Below, piece by piece: positions 1 through 9,400 of a stretch of 64,000 bases of DNA. How positions within the stretch are numbered: the first letter of the stretch is position 1; each line of letters begins with the position of its first letter. The notes beneath the pieces were generated by a model, which did not search any database, was not told where the DNA came from, and saw only the letters and a list, made by a program, of their open reading frames with translations. The position numbers were made by a program, and so were the translations under genes. Source of the stretch: JBBQKI01 sp038326725 (GTDB taxonomy: Bacteria; Bacteroidota; Bacteroidia; Flavobacteriales; Flavobacteriaceae); assembly GCA_038326725.1 (NCBI GenBank), contig JBBQKI010000006.1, forward strand, positions 19,176-83,175, given 5' to 3'.

Positions 1-1954
1 CAACGACTGCATATTCTGAAAGTAGGGAATTATAGATATAAAAATCGCCCTGTTTTCCTTTTAACTGATTTAATAATACTATTTCTTCTTCACTCTCTTC
101 CACCATAAGTACGGCGTGGCGGTGTGAAAAAGTACCCCGCTCAACATCCTGCCCACTTAAGCGAACATCAAAACCCTCTTTCAAGAGGCTGCCGTACGCT
201 AAAAGTTCCCCCATTGCCCAATCCAGTTTGTTTTCCTTAAAATACATGGTATTGCGGGCCTCGATAAGTTTGGTGGTTTTATTAAGGAATTTTTTATCTT
301 TCGGCAGTTCGGTGATGGCTTTTGCCACTTCGGTCAACTTTTTCAAATCAAAAGTTGTGTCCACGGGCTCCATCATTTTATCCTCTTCGGCTGGATTGAA
401 ACCTACCCATTCATCTTCCATAATGGCAGTGATGGTGGTTTTATCTTCTTTTCTTGAATTTTCAAGATTTTCCTCCAAATTGTTTTTATATTCTGTTTCC
501 AAACCCTCTGTATATCCCTTTTCGATAACACCTTCTTTATAAAGGATTTCGGCATACATATCTCGCGCATTTTGATGCTTGGAAATCGCTTTGTATAATT
601 TTGGCTGTGTAAACCGGGGTTCATCGCCTTCGTTATGACCATATTTTCGATACCCCAAAAGGTCGATGAAAACGTCCTTTCCATACTCCATCCTAAAATC
701 CAAGGCAAAAAGCATGGCGTGTACCACGGCTTCCACATCGTCCGCGTTTACGTGAAGAATTGGAGAAAGGGTAACCTTTCCCACATCGGTGCAATAAATT
801 GAGGAACGAGCATCGAGGTAATTTGTGGTAAACCCGATTTGATTGTTCACCACGATATGAATGGTACCGCCGGTTTTATAGCCGTCCAACTGAGCCATTT
901 GAACAATTTCATACACAATCCCTTGACCCGCAATGGCTGCATCGCCGTGGATTATTATGGGCAATACTTTTTTATTGTTGTCTTTATGATGGTCGTCCTG
1001 TTTGGCGCGGGCAATACCCTGAACCACTGCGCCCACAGTTTCCAAGTGCGAAGGATTTGGGGCTATATTAAGATTGATTTCTTTACCCGATGGGGTTTTT
1101 CTTTTGGAAGTCCAACCTAAATGATATTTTACATCTCCGTCAAAAATTTCCTGGGAATAATCCTTGCCGTCAAATTCGCTAAAAATATCTTTTGCGCTTT
1201 TCCCAAAAATATTGATAAGGGTACTCAACCGTCCGCGGTGAGCCATCCCCAGCACAAATTCTTCCACGCCTTTTTCTGCCGCATTGTCAATAAGCGCGTC
1301 CAAAGCAGGGATTAAACTTTCGCCCCCTTCCAGCGAAAACCGCTTTTGACCCACGTATTTTGTATGTAGGAAATTCTCGAACGATAGGGCTTCGTTAAGC
1401 TTTTGAAGCAAATGTTTTTTTTGTTCCGAAGAAAATTTTGGCTGATTATCGTTGGCGTTAAGTTTGTTTTGTATCCATTTTATTTCTCCGGGATTTCGGA
1501 TGTACATATATTCAATCCCAATAGAACCACAATAAATAAGCTTTAAGTGGTTTATGATTTCTTCCAAAGTGACCTCCCCGATTCCCAAAATTTCGCCAGC
1601 CTTAAAAGTACTTTTCAAATCTTCCATGGAAAGCCCAAAGTTTTCAATATCTAGCGTGGGGGTGTATTGTCTTCTCTCGCGTACTGGATTGGTTTTAGTA
1701 AAGAGGTGGCCGCGGGTGCGGTAGCCGTCAATGAGTTTAATGACTTGGAATTCCTTAACTACGTTCTCATAATTACCGCTTTCGGTTGAATCAATTCCCA
1801 AAGCTTCAAGTGAACCGTTTTCAATGCCAAAATCGAAGCCTTGGAAAAAAGCCCTCCAACTGGGTTCGATGCTATCGGGAAAACGGGTATAGGTATCGTA
1901 AAGTTCCGCGATGTGTGAAGGATGGACCGCGTTTAAAAATGAATATTTATCCAT
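1..1954 (-). CDS. sucA: 2-oxoglutarate dehydrogenase E1 component (partial, 3' end outside window)
   Basis: Thiamine-diphosphate-dependent E1 of the 2-oxoglutarate dehydrogenase complex. It decarboxylates 2-oxoglutarate in the TCA cycle and passes the succinyl group to E2. The reading frame starts at ATG 1954 (MDKYSFLNAVHPSHIAELYDTF) and stays open to the window edge, giving about 651 of the usual ~920 residues. Landmarks in order are the E1o N-terminus ending PSWRAFFQGFDFG, AHRGRLSTLINIFG, APNPSHLETVGAVVQG, HGDAAIAGQG with NNQIGFTT (cofactor pocket), and YRKYGHNEGDEPRFTQP. The N-terminal segment and the NPSHLE motif separate it from pyruvate dehydrogenase E1. sucB would be expected beyond the left edge but cannot be seen. 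A -7-like box lies about 38 bp upstream. Confidence 0.97.
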   Translation of the reverse strand, partial: MDKYSFLNAVHPSHIAELYDTYTRFPDSIEPSWRAFFQGFDFGIENGSLEALGIDSTESGNYENVVKEFQVIKLIDGYRTRGHLFTKTNPVRERRQYTPTLDIENFGLSMEDLKSTFKAGEILGIGEVTLEEIINHLKLIYCGSIGIEYMYIRNPGEIKWIQNKLNANDNQPKFSSEQKKHLLQKLNEALSFENFLHTKYVGQKRFSLEGGESLIPALDALIDNAAEKGVEEFVLGMAHRGRLSTLINIFGKSAKDIFSEFDGKDYSQEIFDGDVKYHLGWTSKRKTPSGKEINLNIAPNPSHLETVGAVVQGIARAKQDDHHKDNNKKVLPIIIHGDAAIAGQGIVYEIVQMAQLDGYKTGGTIHIVVNNQIGFTTNYLDARSSIYCTDVGKVTLSPILHVNADDVEAVVHAMLFALDFRMEYGKDVFIDLLGYRKYGHNEGDEPRFTQPKLYKAISKHQNARDMYAEILYKEGVIEKGYTEGLETEYKNNLEENLENSRKEDKTTITAIMEDEWVGFNPAEEDKMMEPVDTTFDLKKLTEVAKAITELPKDKKFLNKTTKLIEARNTMYFKENKLDWAMGELLAYGSLLKEGFDVRLSGQDVERGTFSHRHAVLMVEESEEEIVLLNQLKGKQGDFYIYNSLLSEYAVV

Positions 1955-1991
1955 GATAAAATGAGAGCGATTGTTTTTTTATGAAACGGTA

Positions 1992-1999
1992 CAAAAATA
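1992..1999 (-). promoter_or_regulatory. Bacteroidota -7 box for sucA
   Basis: On the minus strand this reads TATTTTTG, an exact match to TAnnTTTG. It lies 38 bp before the sucA ATG. No TTG was found at the usual -33 distance, so the call rests on the -7 box alone. Confidence 0.45.
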
Positions 2000-2054
2000 C
2001 AATAAATAGGGAAACTACCGGATTTGAAAATATATAATTATCTGCTAAAAATGA

Positions 2055-2082
2055 GGTTTCGGGTTTGGGGTTTCGGGTTTGG
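2055..2082 (+). repeat. Heptanucleotide tandem repeat, 4 units (GGTTTSG)
   Basis: Four perfect-length 7-bp units alternate GGTTTCG and GGTTTGG, ending at 2082. The array lies in the 172-bp gap between the polyprenyl synthetase stop and the sucA start, about 100 bp upstream of sucA. Two longer heptamer arrays occur at 47.9 and 49.75 kb. Confidence 0.85.
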
Positions 2083-2126
2083 TCTTTTGAAGCATCACGT
2101 TTTAAATAATGTGAATTCTTGTTTTT

Positions 2127-3098
2127 TTAAACCGTCCGCTTCATCAGCCATTTTCCAAATTCTTTCAAGGATGCTTTTTTATTTTCGTCAAGCGAAAGTT
2201 TTTCCAAGAAGCCATTCGCTTTGTGGGTATATTTTTCGGTCTCCCGAAGTGTTGCATCCGCCGCACCCGAAGTTTGAAAAAGGGCTTGGACACGTGCTAT
2301 TTTTTGATTGGCATCTTTTGGGCTGGTATTGTAAAGCTGGCGCAATTCTTTTTTAACCTCATTACTTTCTTGGAGCGCAGTGATATACAAAAAGGTTTTT
2401 TTGTTTGAAATTATATCGCCGCCTTGCTGTTTTCCAAAGGCTTCCGGATTTCCAAAAACATCGAGGTAATCGTCCTGTAATTGAAAGGCGATACCGAGAT
2501 TTCGGCCGAATTCATAAATGTTTTCCTTACAACTTTCCCCTGCTCCGGCCACAATTGCTCCAATTTGCATTGCAGCTCCAAGCAATACCGCGGTTTTGCA
2601 ATTTATCATATTTATGTATTCATCTATGGAAACTACATCACGGGTTTCAAAATCCATATCGTGTTGCTGACCCTCGCAAACCTGTAATGCGGTTTTGTTG
2701 AACAATTTTGCCAAGTCCAAAAACATTGGAGCGCTATATTCTTCAAAATATTGGTATGCTAAAATAAGCATTGCATCGCCGGAAAGGATGCCGGTGTTTC
2801 GATCCCATTTTTCGTGAACGGTTTGATTTCCGCGGCGTAACGGCGCGTTATCCATAATATCATCGTGCATCAAAGAAAAATTATGAAACAATTCCACGGC
2901 CAAGGCGGCGGGCAGGGCAGCATTAAAATCCTTCCCAAAAAAATCACAGGAAAGTAGAGTCAACATTGGGCGCAACCGCTTACCTTTTAAATTTATTATA
3001 TATTGAATTGGCTCGTAAAGTTGCCGTGGCTCTTTATCGGTAATCGCATTTTCGAGATATTTCTCAAATGCTTGGTGGTATTTTTCCAATTCTTTCAT
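2127..3098 (-). CDS. Polyprenyl (farnesyl/geranylgeranyl-type) diphosphate synthase
   Basis: All-trans prenyl diphosphate synthase of 323 residues. It condenses isopentenyl diphosphate with an allylic diphosphate, supplying precursors of menaquinone, carotenoids or other isoprenoids. The first aspartate-rich motif is DDIMD at residues 79-83, followed by the LRRG arginines. The second is QDDYLD near 208-213. GKRLRP near residue 40 is the substrate-binding entry motif. Length and motifs fit the whole family, and chain length cannot be decided from sequence alone. The only other isoprenoid gene seen is dxs at 13.1 kb, which feeds the same pathway. It is transcribed towards sucA on the same strand, 172 bp before that gene. 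Confidence 0.93.
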   Translation of the reverse strand: MKELEKYHQAFEKYLENAITDKEPRQLYEPIQYIINLKGKRLRPMLTLLSCDFFGKDFNAALPAALAVELFHNFSLMHDDIMDNAPLRRGNQTVHEKWDRNTGILSGDAMLILAYQYFEEYSAPMFLDLAKLFNKTALQVCEGQQHDMDFETRDVVSIDEYINMINCKTAVLLGAAMQIGAIVAGAGESCKENIYEFGRNLGIAFQLQDDYLDVFGNPEAFGKQQGGDIISNKKTFLYITALQESNEVKKELRQLYNTSPKDANQKIARVQALFQTSGAADATLRETEKYTHKANGFLEKLSLDENKKASLKEFGKWLMKRTV

Positions 3099-3224
3099 TA
3101 AAAAAATTTCTCGCTAAAATAGGACATTCAACTTTTCCAAACCCGAAAATTTTAGGGATAAAATTTAAAAGGTTGCCCTAAAATTAAATTTTAGTTAAAT
3201 CTATGAAAACTTTGGAAACTATTT

Positions 3225-3254
3225 TTGTTTATAAAGTTTCCTATATTATATTTG
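3225..3254 (+). promoter_or_regulatory. Promoter of the efflux operon (TTG / TATATTTG)
   Basis: A -33 TTG at 3225-3227 and a perfect TAnnTTTG -7 box (TATATTTG, 3247-3254) are separated by 19 bp, the spacing known for the Bacteroidota primary sigma factor. The tetR-type ATG at 3264 is only 9 nt past the box, so the leader must be very short or absent. Confidence 0.65.
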
Positions 3255-3263
3255 CCGACTATT

Positions 3264-3872
3264 ATGAAAGAAAAAATAACAGAAAAAGCGACAGATTTGT
3301 TTTTGACCCTCGGGTTCAAAAGCGTTACCATGGACGATATTGCCAATGAAATGGGCATTTCGAAGAAAACCATTTACACTTTCTTCGCCACAAAAACCGA
3401 ACTGGTCGAGGCGGTCACGAATCATCTTTTCGAAATAATAACCCAAGGCATCGATTGTATTTGTGCTTTGGACAAAGACCCAATTGAGGAAATGTATGAA
3501 ATCAAAAAATTCGTGATGTCGCGATTAAAAGGCGAAAACGCTTCCCCAATATATCAGCTACAGAAATATTATCCTGAAATTTTTCACATAATAAAGCAAA
3601 AACAGTTTGACAAAATGCAGGGCTGTGTTTTAGAAAACCTTACAAAGGGCATAAAAAAAGGAGTGTACCGGGAAAACCTGAACGTGGGTTTTGTGGCGCG
3701 CATCTATTTTTTGGGGACAAATGGAATCAAAGACGAAACCATTTTCCCAAGGGCCGATTTCCCCATAAAAGAAATTCACGAAGAATTTTTAAATTATCAC
3801 TTACGAGGTATAATTACTCCAAAAGGCCTCGAAAAACTGAACCAAATTATCAATCACGATCAAAAATTATGA
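3264..3872 (+). CDS. TetR/AcrR family transcriptional regulator
   Basis: One-component repressor of 202 residues, probably controlling the efflux genes that follow. The N-terminal helix-turn-helix is clear: ATDLFLTLGFKSVTMDDIANEMGISKKTIY, with FATKTELVEAV just after, within residues 8-50. The C-terminal ligand-binding part is divergent and gives no clue to the inducer. ATG 3264 was chosen over an upstream in-frame ATG (3225) because the latter falls on the -33 element of the promoter and adds a non-conserved stretch. Its stop overlaps the start of the TolC-like gene by 4 bp (ATGA), so the regulator is co-transcribed with its likely targets and probably autoregulated. Confidence 0.92.
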   Translation: MKEKITEKATDLFLTLGFKSVTMDDIANEMGISKKTIYTFFATKTELVEAVTNHLFEIITQGIDCICALDKDPIEEMYEIKKFVMSRLKGENASPIYQLQKYYPEIFHIIKQKQFDKMQGCVLENLTKGIKKGVYRENLNVGFVARIYFLGTNGIKDETIFPRADFPIKEIHEEFLNYHLRGIITPKGLEKLNQIINHDQKL

Positions 3873-5254
3873 AGCACTTAATGCTCTTTTGTTTATTTCT
3901 GTTTGCTTTTGGCGCCATTCAAGCCCAAGAAATAGATCCCAAAAATTATAGTTTAACATTGGAGGAAGCTATCACTTTTGCGCTGGACAGCAATTATACC
4001 TCTATAAATGCCCGTCGCGAAATTGCAAAAGCCATAAAACAAAAATGGGAAACCACAGCTACCGGTTTGCCCCAAATTGATGGAAATATCTCATACAACA
4101 ACAATTTAAAACAACCAGTAACCCTTATCCCTGCTGAATTTAGCGGCGGCGCTCCCGGCACTTTTCTTCCAGTAACTTTCGGCACAAAACAAAACGCAAA
4201 TGCGGTTGCAACGCTAGACCAATTGATTTTTGATGGAAGTTATCTTGTTGGTCTTAAAGCCGCCAAAGCATTTTTAAGGTATTCCGAAAACTTTAATGAG
4301 AAAACCCGATTGGAAGTTAGAAAAGGAGTTATCAATGCATACGGAAGTGTTTTATTATCTCAGGAATTGATCGATATATTTGAAAAAAACAAAGCCAATC
4401 TTGAGAAAAACCTTGACGAAACCCGAAAAATTTTCGAAAATGGTTTAACCGAAGAAGAAAGTGTGGAACAACTTGAAATCACTCTTTTGGACATTGATAC
4501 CCAATTGAACAATGCCAAAAGAAGCCATGCAATTGCAAAACAAATGTTCAATTTGGCCCTCGGTATTGATGTGGAAGCACCCATAACTTTAAAAGATGAT
4601 TTGGATAAATTGGCAGATGCAAATATTAGCCTTTCGCTCTTGGATGCATCGGTAAATATTCAGGACAACGTAGATTATAAAATTGGGAATAATCTTGTAG
4701 AGCAACGTTATTTTGAAAATCGATTAGAAAAAAGCAATGCCTTGCCAAGACTCTCAGCATTTGTTAATTATGGAACTTCCGCCAACAGTGAGGATTTTAG
4801 CTTTTTCAATGGAAATCAAACTTGGTATCAATCTTCGCTTTTAGGGGTTAGTTTGAATGTGCCTATTTTCAGTAGTGGAAAAAGAAGCGCGGCTTCCCAA
4901 AGAACCCGTATTGCTTTGGACCAAGCCAAAACCGAATTGGAACAAACAAAACAACAAATAAAACTTGATTTAACAACGGCGCAAAGCAATTATCAATTCG
5001 CAATAGACACTTACGAGAATTCAAAGAAAAATCTAGCACTTGCAGAACGGGTGGAAAATAAAAATCAAATAAAATTTACCGAAGGGCTATCCTCAAGTTT
5101 TGAACTGAGACAAGCACAAACCCAGCTTTACACGGCACAACAGCAGTACTTCCAGTCTATGCTTCAGGTTATCAATGAAAAAGCGGATCTAGAAACTGTT
5201 TTGAACATTCCGCAATTGCGCATAGATTCTGAAACCATAAAAGACCAATACTAA
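3869..5254 (+). CDS. TolC family outer membrane efflux protein
   Basis: Outer membrane channel of 461 residues that forms the exit duct of the tripartite pump encoded by this operon. It has a signal peptide (MKHLMLFCLFLFAFGAIQAQ). The body shows the duplicated TolC architecture: long coiled-coil helices rich in Glu, Lys and Gln (roughly 140-235 and 345-440) and short beta segments containing PRLSAFVNYG. Early LTLEEAITFALDSN is the conserved first repeat helix. It overlaps the regulator upstream by 4 bp and is followed after 29 bp by the adaptor gene. Efflux role is certain at family level, but the substrate is unknown. Confidence 0.93.
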   Translation: MKHLMLFCLFLFAFGAIQAQEIDPKNYSLTLEEAITFALDSNYTSINARREIAKAIKQKWETTATGLPQIDGNISYNNNLKQPVTLIPAEFSGGAPGTFLPVTFGTKQNANAVATLDQLIFDGSYLVGLKAAKAFLRYSENFNEKTRLEVRKGVINAYGSVLLSQELIDIFEKNKANLEKNLDETRKIFENGLTEEESVEQLEITLLDIDTQLNNAKRSHAIAKQMFNLALGIDVEAPITLKDDLDKLADANISLSLLDASVNIQDNVDYKIGNNLVEQRYFENRLEKSNALPRLSAFVNYGTSANSEDFSFFNGNQTWYQSSLLGVSLNVPIFSSGKRSAASQRTRIALDQAKTELEQTKQQIKLDLTTAQSNYQFAIDTYENSKKNLALAERVENKNQIKFTEGLSSSFELRQAQTQLYTAQQQYFQSMLQVINEKADLETVLNIPQLRIDSETIKDQY

Positions 5255-5283
5255 AAACTCAACAAGCCAATAAATTTTATACA

Positions 5284-6447
5284 ATGAAAAAATTAATCAC
5301 AGTACTAATCGTAATAATAGTTGCGACCTCTTGCGGCGACAAAAAAGATTCTTTGGACGCCGTAATTGCATCTAACGATATTGAGGCAATTCAGAAAAAA
5401 AGGGATGAGCTTACTGCGCAACAGCAAGCCATTCACGATCAGGTAAAGCAACTTGACGATAAAATAGACGAGCTAAACCCTGAGCGAAAAATTCCGCTAA
5501 TTACAAGTTTTATGGCCAAAGCCGAAAAATTTGAACATTTTTTAGAACTTCAAGGCAGTGTGCAAACAAAACAAAATTTGGTAATAAATGCCGAAATGGC
5601 TGGAATATTACAACGCGTTTATGTGAAAGCGGGCGATAAGGTTTCGAAAGGACAATTGTTAGCTACGGTGGATGATGGTGGAATGGGGCAACAATTGGCG
5701 CAAATGCAAATTCAGGCAGATCTTGCAAAAACCACGTTTGAGCGCCAACAAAATCTTTGGAACCAAAAAATTGGAAGCGAGATACAGTATTTGCAAGCCA
5801 AATCCAATTATGAAGGGCAGCAAAAAATGGTAAGCCAAATGAGGAGCCAATTAGCCAAAAGCACCATTAGAGCTCCTTTTGCAGGCACGGTGGATGACGT
5901 GATTACGGAGCAGGGAAGTGTGGTTTCGCCAGGGCAAACCCCAATTTTGAGGTTGGTTAGTTTAGGGGAAATGTACATTGAAACCGATGTGCCGGAAACC
6001 TACCTATCCAATGTTACAACCGGAAAAGAGGTGGAAGTAACCTTTCCCGTACTTGGCAAAACCATAGATTCGAAGATACGGCAAACAGGAAATTACATAA
6101 ATCCAGACAACCGAACTTTCAAAATAGAAATTGAGGTTCCCAACAAAGATAAAAGCATAAAACCCAACCTAACGGCACGGCTAAAAATAAACGACTATTC
6201 AAAAGAAAACGCCATTTTAATTCCGCAGAGTATTATTTCGGACAATGCAGAAGGCGAACAATACATATTTGTATTGCAAGACAAACAAGAGAGCAAGGCC
6301 GTGGCAAAACAAGTGCTGATTAAAACCGGGAAAACCCAAGGCGACCAAATAGAGGTTTTAGAAGGACTTAAAGATGGCGATGAAATTATTCAAGAAGGTG
6401 CCCGAAGTGTAAAAGATGGCCAAACCGTAAAAATTATAACGTATTAA
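5284..6447 (+). CDS. RND efflux periplasmic adaptor (HlyD/MFP family), lipoprotein
   Basis: Membrane fusion protein of 387 residues linking the RND pump to the TolC-like channel. The N-terminus is a lipoprotein signal (MKKLITVLIVIIVATSC, Cys17), so it is probably anchored in the inner membrane. A coiled-coil at about 30-70 (QQQAIHDQVKQLDDKIDEL) precedes the lipoyl-like half VYVKAGDKVSKGQLLATVDD. The return half is STIRAPFAGTVDDVITEQGSVVSPGQ. A beta-barrel and a membrane-proximal domain follow, including QIEVLEGLKDGDEIIQEGARSVKDG cut into its usual order. It is the middle gene of the operon, with gaps of 29 and 35 bp. Confidence 0.94.
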   Translation: MKKLITVLIVIIVATSCGDKKDSLDAVIASNDIEAIQKKRDELTAQQQAIHDQVKQLDDKIDELNPERKIPLITSFMAKAEKFEHFLELQGSVQTKQNLVINAEMAGILQRVYVKAGDKVSKGQLLATVDDGGMGQQLAQMQIQADLAKTTFERQQNLWNQKIGSEIQYLQAKSNYEGQQKMVSQMRSQLAKSTIRAPFAGTVDDVITEQGSVVSPGQTPILRLVSLGEMYIETDVPETYLSNVTTGKEVEVTFPVLGKTIDSKIRQTGNYINPDNRTFKIEIEVPNKDKSIKPNLTARLKINDYSKENAILIPQSIISDNAEGEQYIFVLQDKQESKAVAKQVLIKTGKTQGDQIEVLEGLKDGDEIIQEGARSVKDGQTVKIITY

Positions 6448-6482
6448 TTTTCCGTTAGCGGAAGATTTTCAACACTCCAATT

Positions 6483-9400
6483 ATGGGAAAAAAGAATAAA
6501 AACAAAAAAGGCGTCGAGAAGGAATTCGGGATGTCCTCTTGGGCCATAAACAATAAAACTACCATTTACGTAATAATGGCCTTGATTTTAGTCTTCGGTA
6601 TTTCGGCGTATTTCGCAATGCCACGAGAGAGTTTCCCTGAAATTAGGGAAACAAAAATCTACGTTAGCTCCGTTTTCCCCGGAAATACGGCAGAGGATAT
6701 TGAGAAATTGATAACCGATCCGCTTGAAGATAAGCTGAAAACGGTGAGCGGCGTACACGAAATCACTTCCACATCACAAGAAGATTACTCTATGATTGTT
6801 GTGGAATTTGATGATGATATGAGCGTTGAACAGGCAAAACAAAAAGTAAAGGATGAAATAGATTCCGAAACTTCAGGCGAAGACTGGCCTACTTTTAATG
6901 GTGCCAAAGTTGAGCCCGACGTGTTTGAGCTAAGTATGTCTGAAGAAATTCCCATTCTTAACATCAATATTTCGGGAGATTATCCCGTGGCAAAACTCAA
7001 GGAATTTGGCGAATACCTTCAAGATGAAATAGAAAATCTTGTAGAAATAAAGAAAGTAGATATCCGAGGGGCGCAAGAAAAAGAAGTTGAAGTTGCAGTG
7101 GATATTTATAAAATGATGGCGTCTTCGGTTAGTTTTCAGGACATAACCTCGGCCATTGCAGACGGGAATATGACGATGAGTGCGGGTAACCTTATAACAA
7201 GTGGCCAGCGCAGGACCATCCGGATTATCGGCGAGATAGACACTCCTTCCGAATTGGAAAATTTTGTGGTAAAATCTGAAGATGGAAACAATGTTTATTT
7301 AAAGGATATTGCGGCTATTTCATTTCAAGAAAAAGATAGAACCACCTATGCTAGGGAATTTGGGGACCGTGTGGTTATGCTGGACGTTAAGAAACGTTCG
7401 GGTAAAAATATGGTGACTGCGGCGGAACAAATTGAAATTATAGTAGCAGATGCGCGCGAATATGTTTTCCCAACAAACTTAAAGGTTACAATCTCCAACG
7501 ATCAATCAACCAAAACCATAGGCCAAGTAGATGATTTGGTCAATAATATCATCTTCGGGATTATACTGGTAGTAACGGTATTGATGTTCTTTTTGGGTTT
7601 CAAAAATGCATTATTTGTTGGTTTTGCAATCCCAATGTCTATGTTTATGAGCCTTATGATATTGGGCGAACTTGGATATACGCTTAATACTATGATTTTA
7701 TTTGGGCTTATTATGGGCTTGGGAATGCTGGTGGACAACGGAATTGTAGTGGTTGAAAATGTCTACAGGCTGATGGACGAAGAAGGAATGAGCCGTACTG
7801 AAGCGGCCAAAAAAGGTATTGGCGAAATAGCGCTACCCATTATTATCTCTACCGCTACAACCGTCGCCGCATTTATTCCATTAGGGTTATGGCCCGGACT
7901 TATGGGGCAGTTTATGATTTATTTTCCCATAACGCTTTCTGTGGTTTTGGGCTCCTCCCTTTTTGTGGCCATATTCTTCAATTCCGTTTTGGTTTCCCAG
8001 TTTATGACCGTCGAGGATAGAAATATGCCGTTTCAGAAAATTATCAAATTATCTTCAATTATAGCCGGCATCGGTATCTTAATACTAATTTTTGGTGGCG
8101 AATATAGGGCATTGGGAACGGTAATGATTTTTACCGCAATTATGTTGTGGGTTTACAGATTGGTTATTCGAAAAATGGCTAATAATTTTCAGAAAAAATC
8201 TTTGGTTCGTTTAGAAAATTGGTACGAACGCAACCTAACAAGGTCTTTCAAAAATAAAAGACCCTATATTATTGTAGGTAGTACAGTTTTATTATTGATT
8301 GCTGCGTTTATGACCTTTGGGATTTCCTTGAGTGTTCAAAGAACTAAAGTTGAATTTTTCCCGGACAACAAACCAAATCAGATTATTGTTTACATCGAAT
8401 ACCCGCAGGGCACAGATATAGATAAGACCAATGCCATTACCAAGGAAATTGAAGAGAAAGTTTACAATGTCCTTAACGGGGCAGATTACACGGACAACGG
8501 GCATAACTTTTTAGTGGAAAGCGCGATATCCCAAGTGGGTGAAGGTGCCGGAAATCCGCAAACCGATGGAGGCTCTGTGGCCGAAATGCCACATAAAGGT
8601 AAAATTACAGCCTCTATGCGAGAGTATAAAGATAGACGGGGCGCAGATAGTGAGGAAATGCGGCAGAAAGTTCAGTCTGCATTGGTGGGTATTTATCCCG
8701 GAATACTCATTTCAGTGGAAAAAGATGCCAATGGTCCGCCAGCTGGTGCAGCCATCAACCTTGAATTGGAGGGCGAAGATTATAATGAGTTAATAGCTAC
8801 TGCAGAAAAAATGCGCGACTTTATAAACAGCAAAAACATTGCAGCCATAGATGAATTAAAGATAGACGTAAACAAGGATAAGCCCGCAATGCAGGTAGTT
8901 GTGGATAGGGAAAAGGCTGGAGAATTGGGCGTAAGCACTGGACAAGTTGGCCAGCAATTGAGAAATTCCATATTTGGTACAAAAGCCGGCGTTTATAAAG
9001 AAGGTGGCGAAGATTATGATATTTATGTACGTTTTAACGAGGATAGCCGCTACAACACTAGTGCAATCTTTAATCAAGACCTAACCTTTAGAACCAACGA
9101 TGGACAGCTTAGGCAGATTCCTATTTCGGCCGTTGCTTCGCAGAAAAACAATTCTGGGTTTAGCGCCATAAAACACCGGGATACACGGCGTGTTGTAACA
9201 GTTTATTCTGCATTATCTCCGGGTTATACAGATGCCGGAGCCGTTGTGACCCAAGTGCAAAATGAAATGCGAAGTTTTGAAGGCCTTCCCGACACTATAA
9301 AAGTTGATTATACCGGACAAATAGAAGAACAGAACAAGCAGCAAGCCTTCTTGATGGGTGCGTTTTTTAGTGGTTTGGCACTTATATTTTTAATATTGAT

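Noticed and set aside
403..738. Minus-strand open frame of 111 codons
   Set aside because: It lies wholly inside sucA in another frame. The sucA frame there reads LLGYRKYGHNEGDEPRFTQP, a conserved motif.
8539..8793. Plus-strand open frame of 84 codons inside the RND gene
   Set aside because: Out of frame with an intact, motif-rich RND permease.
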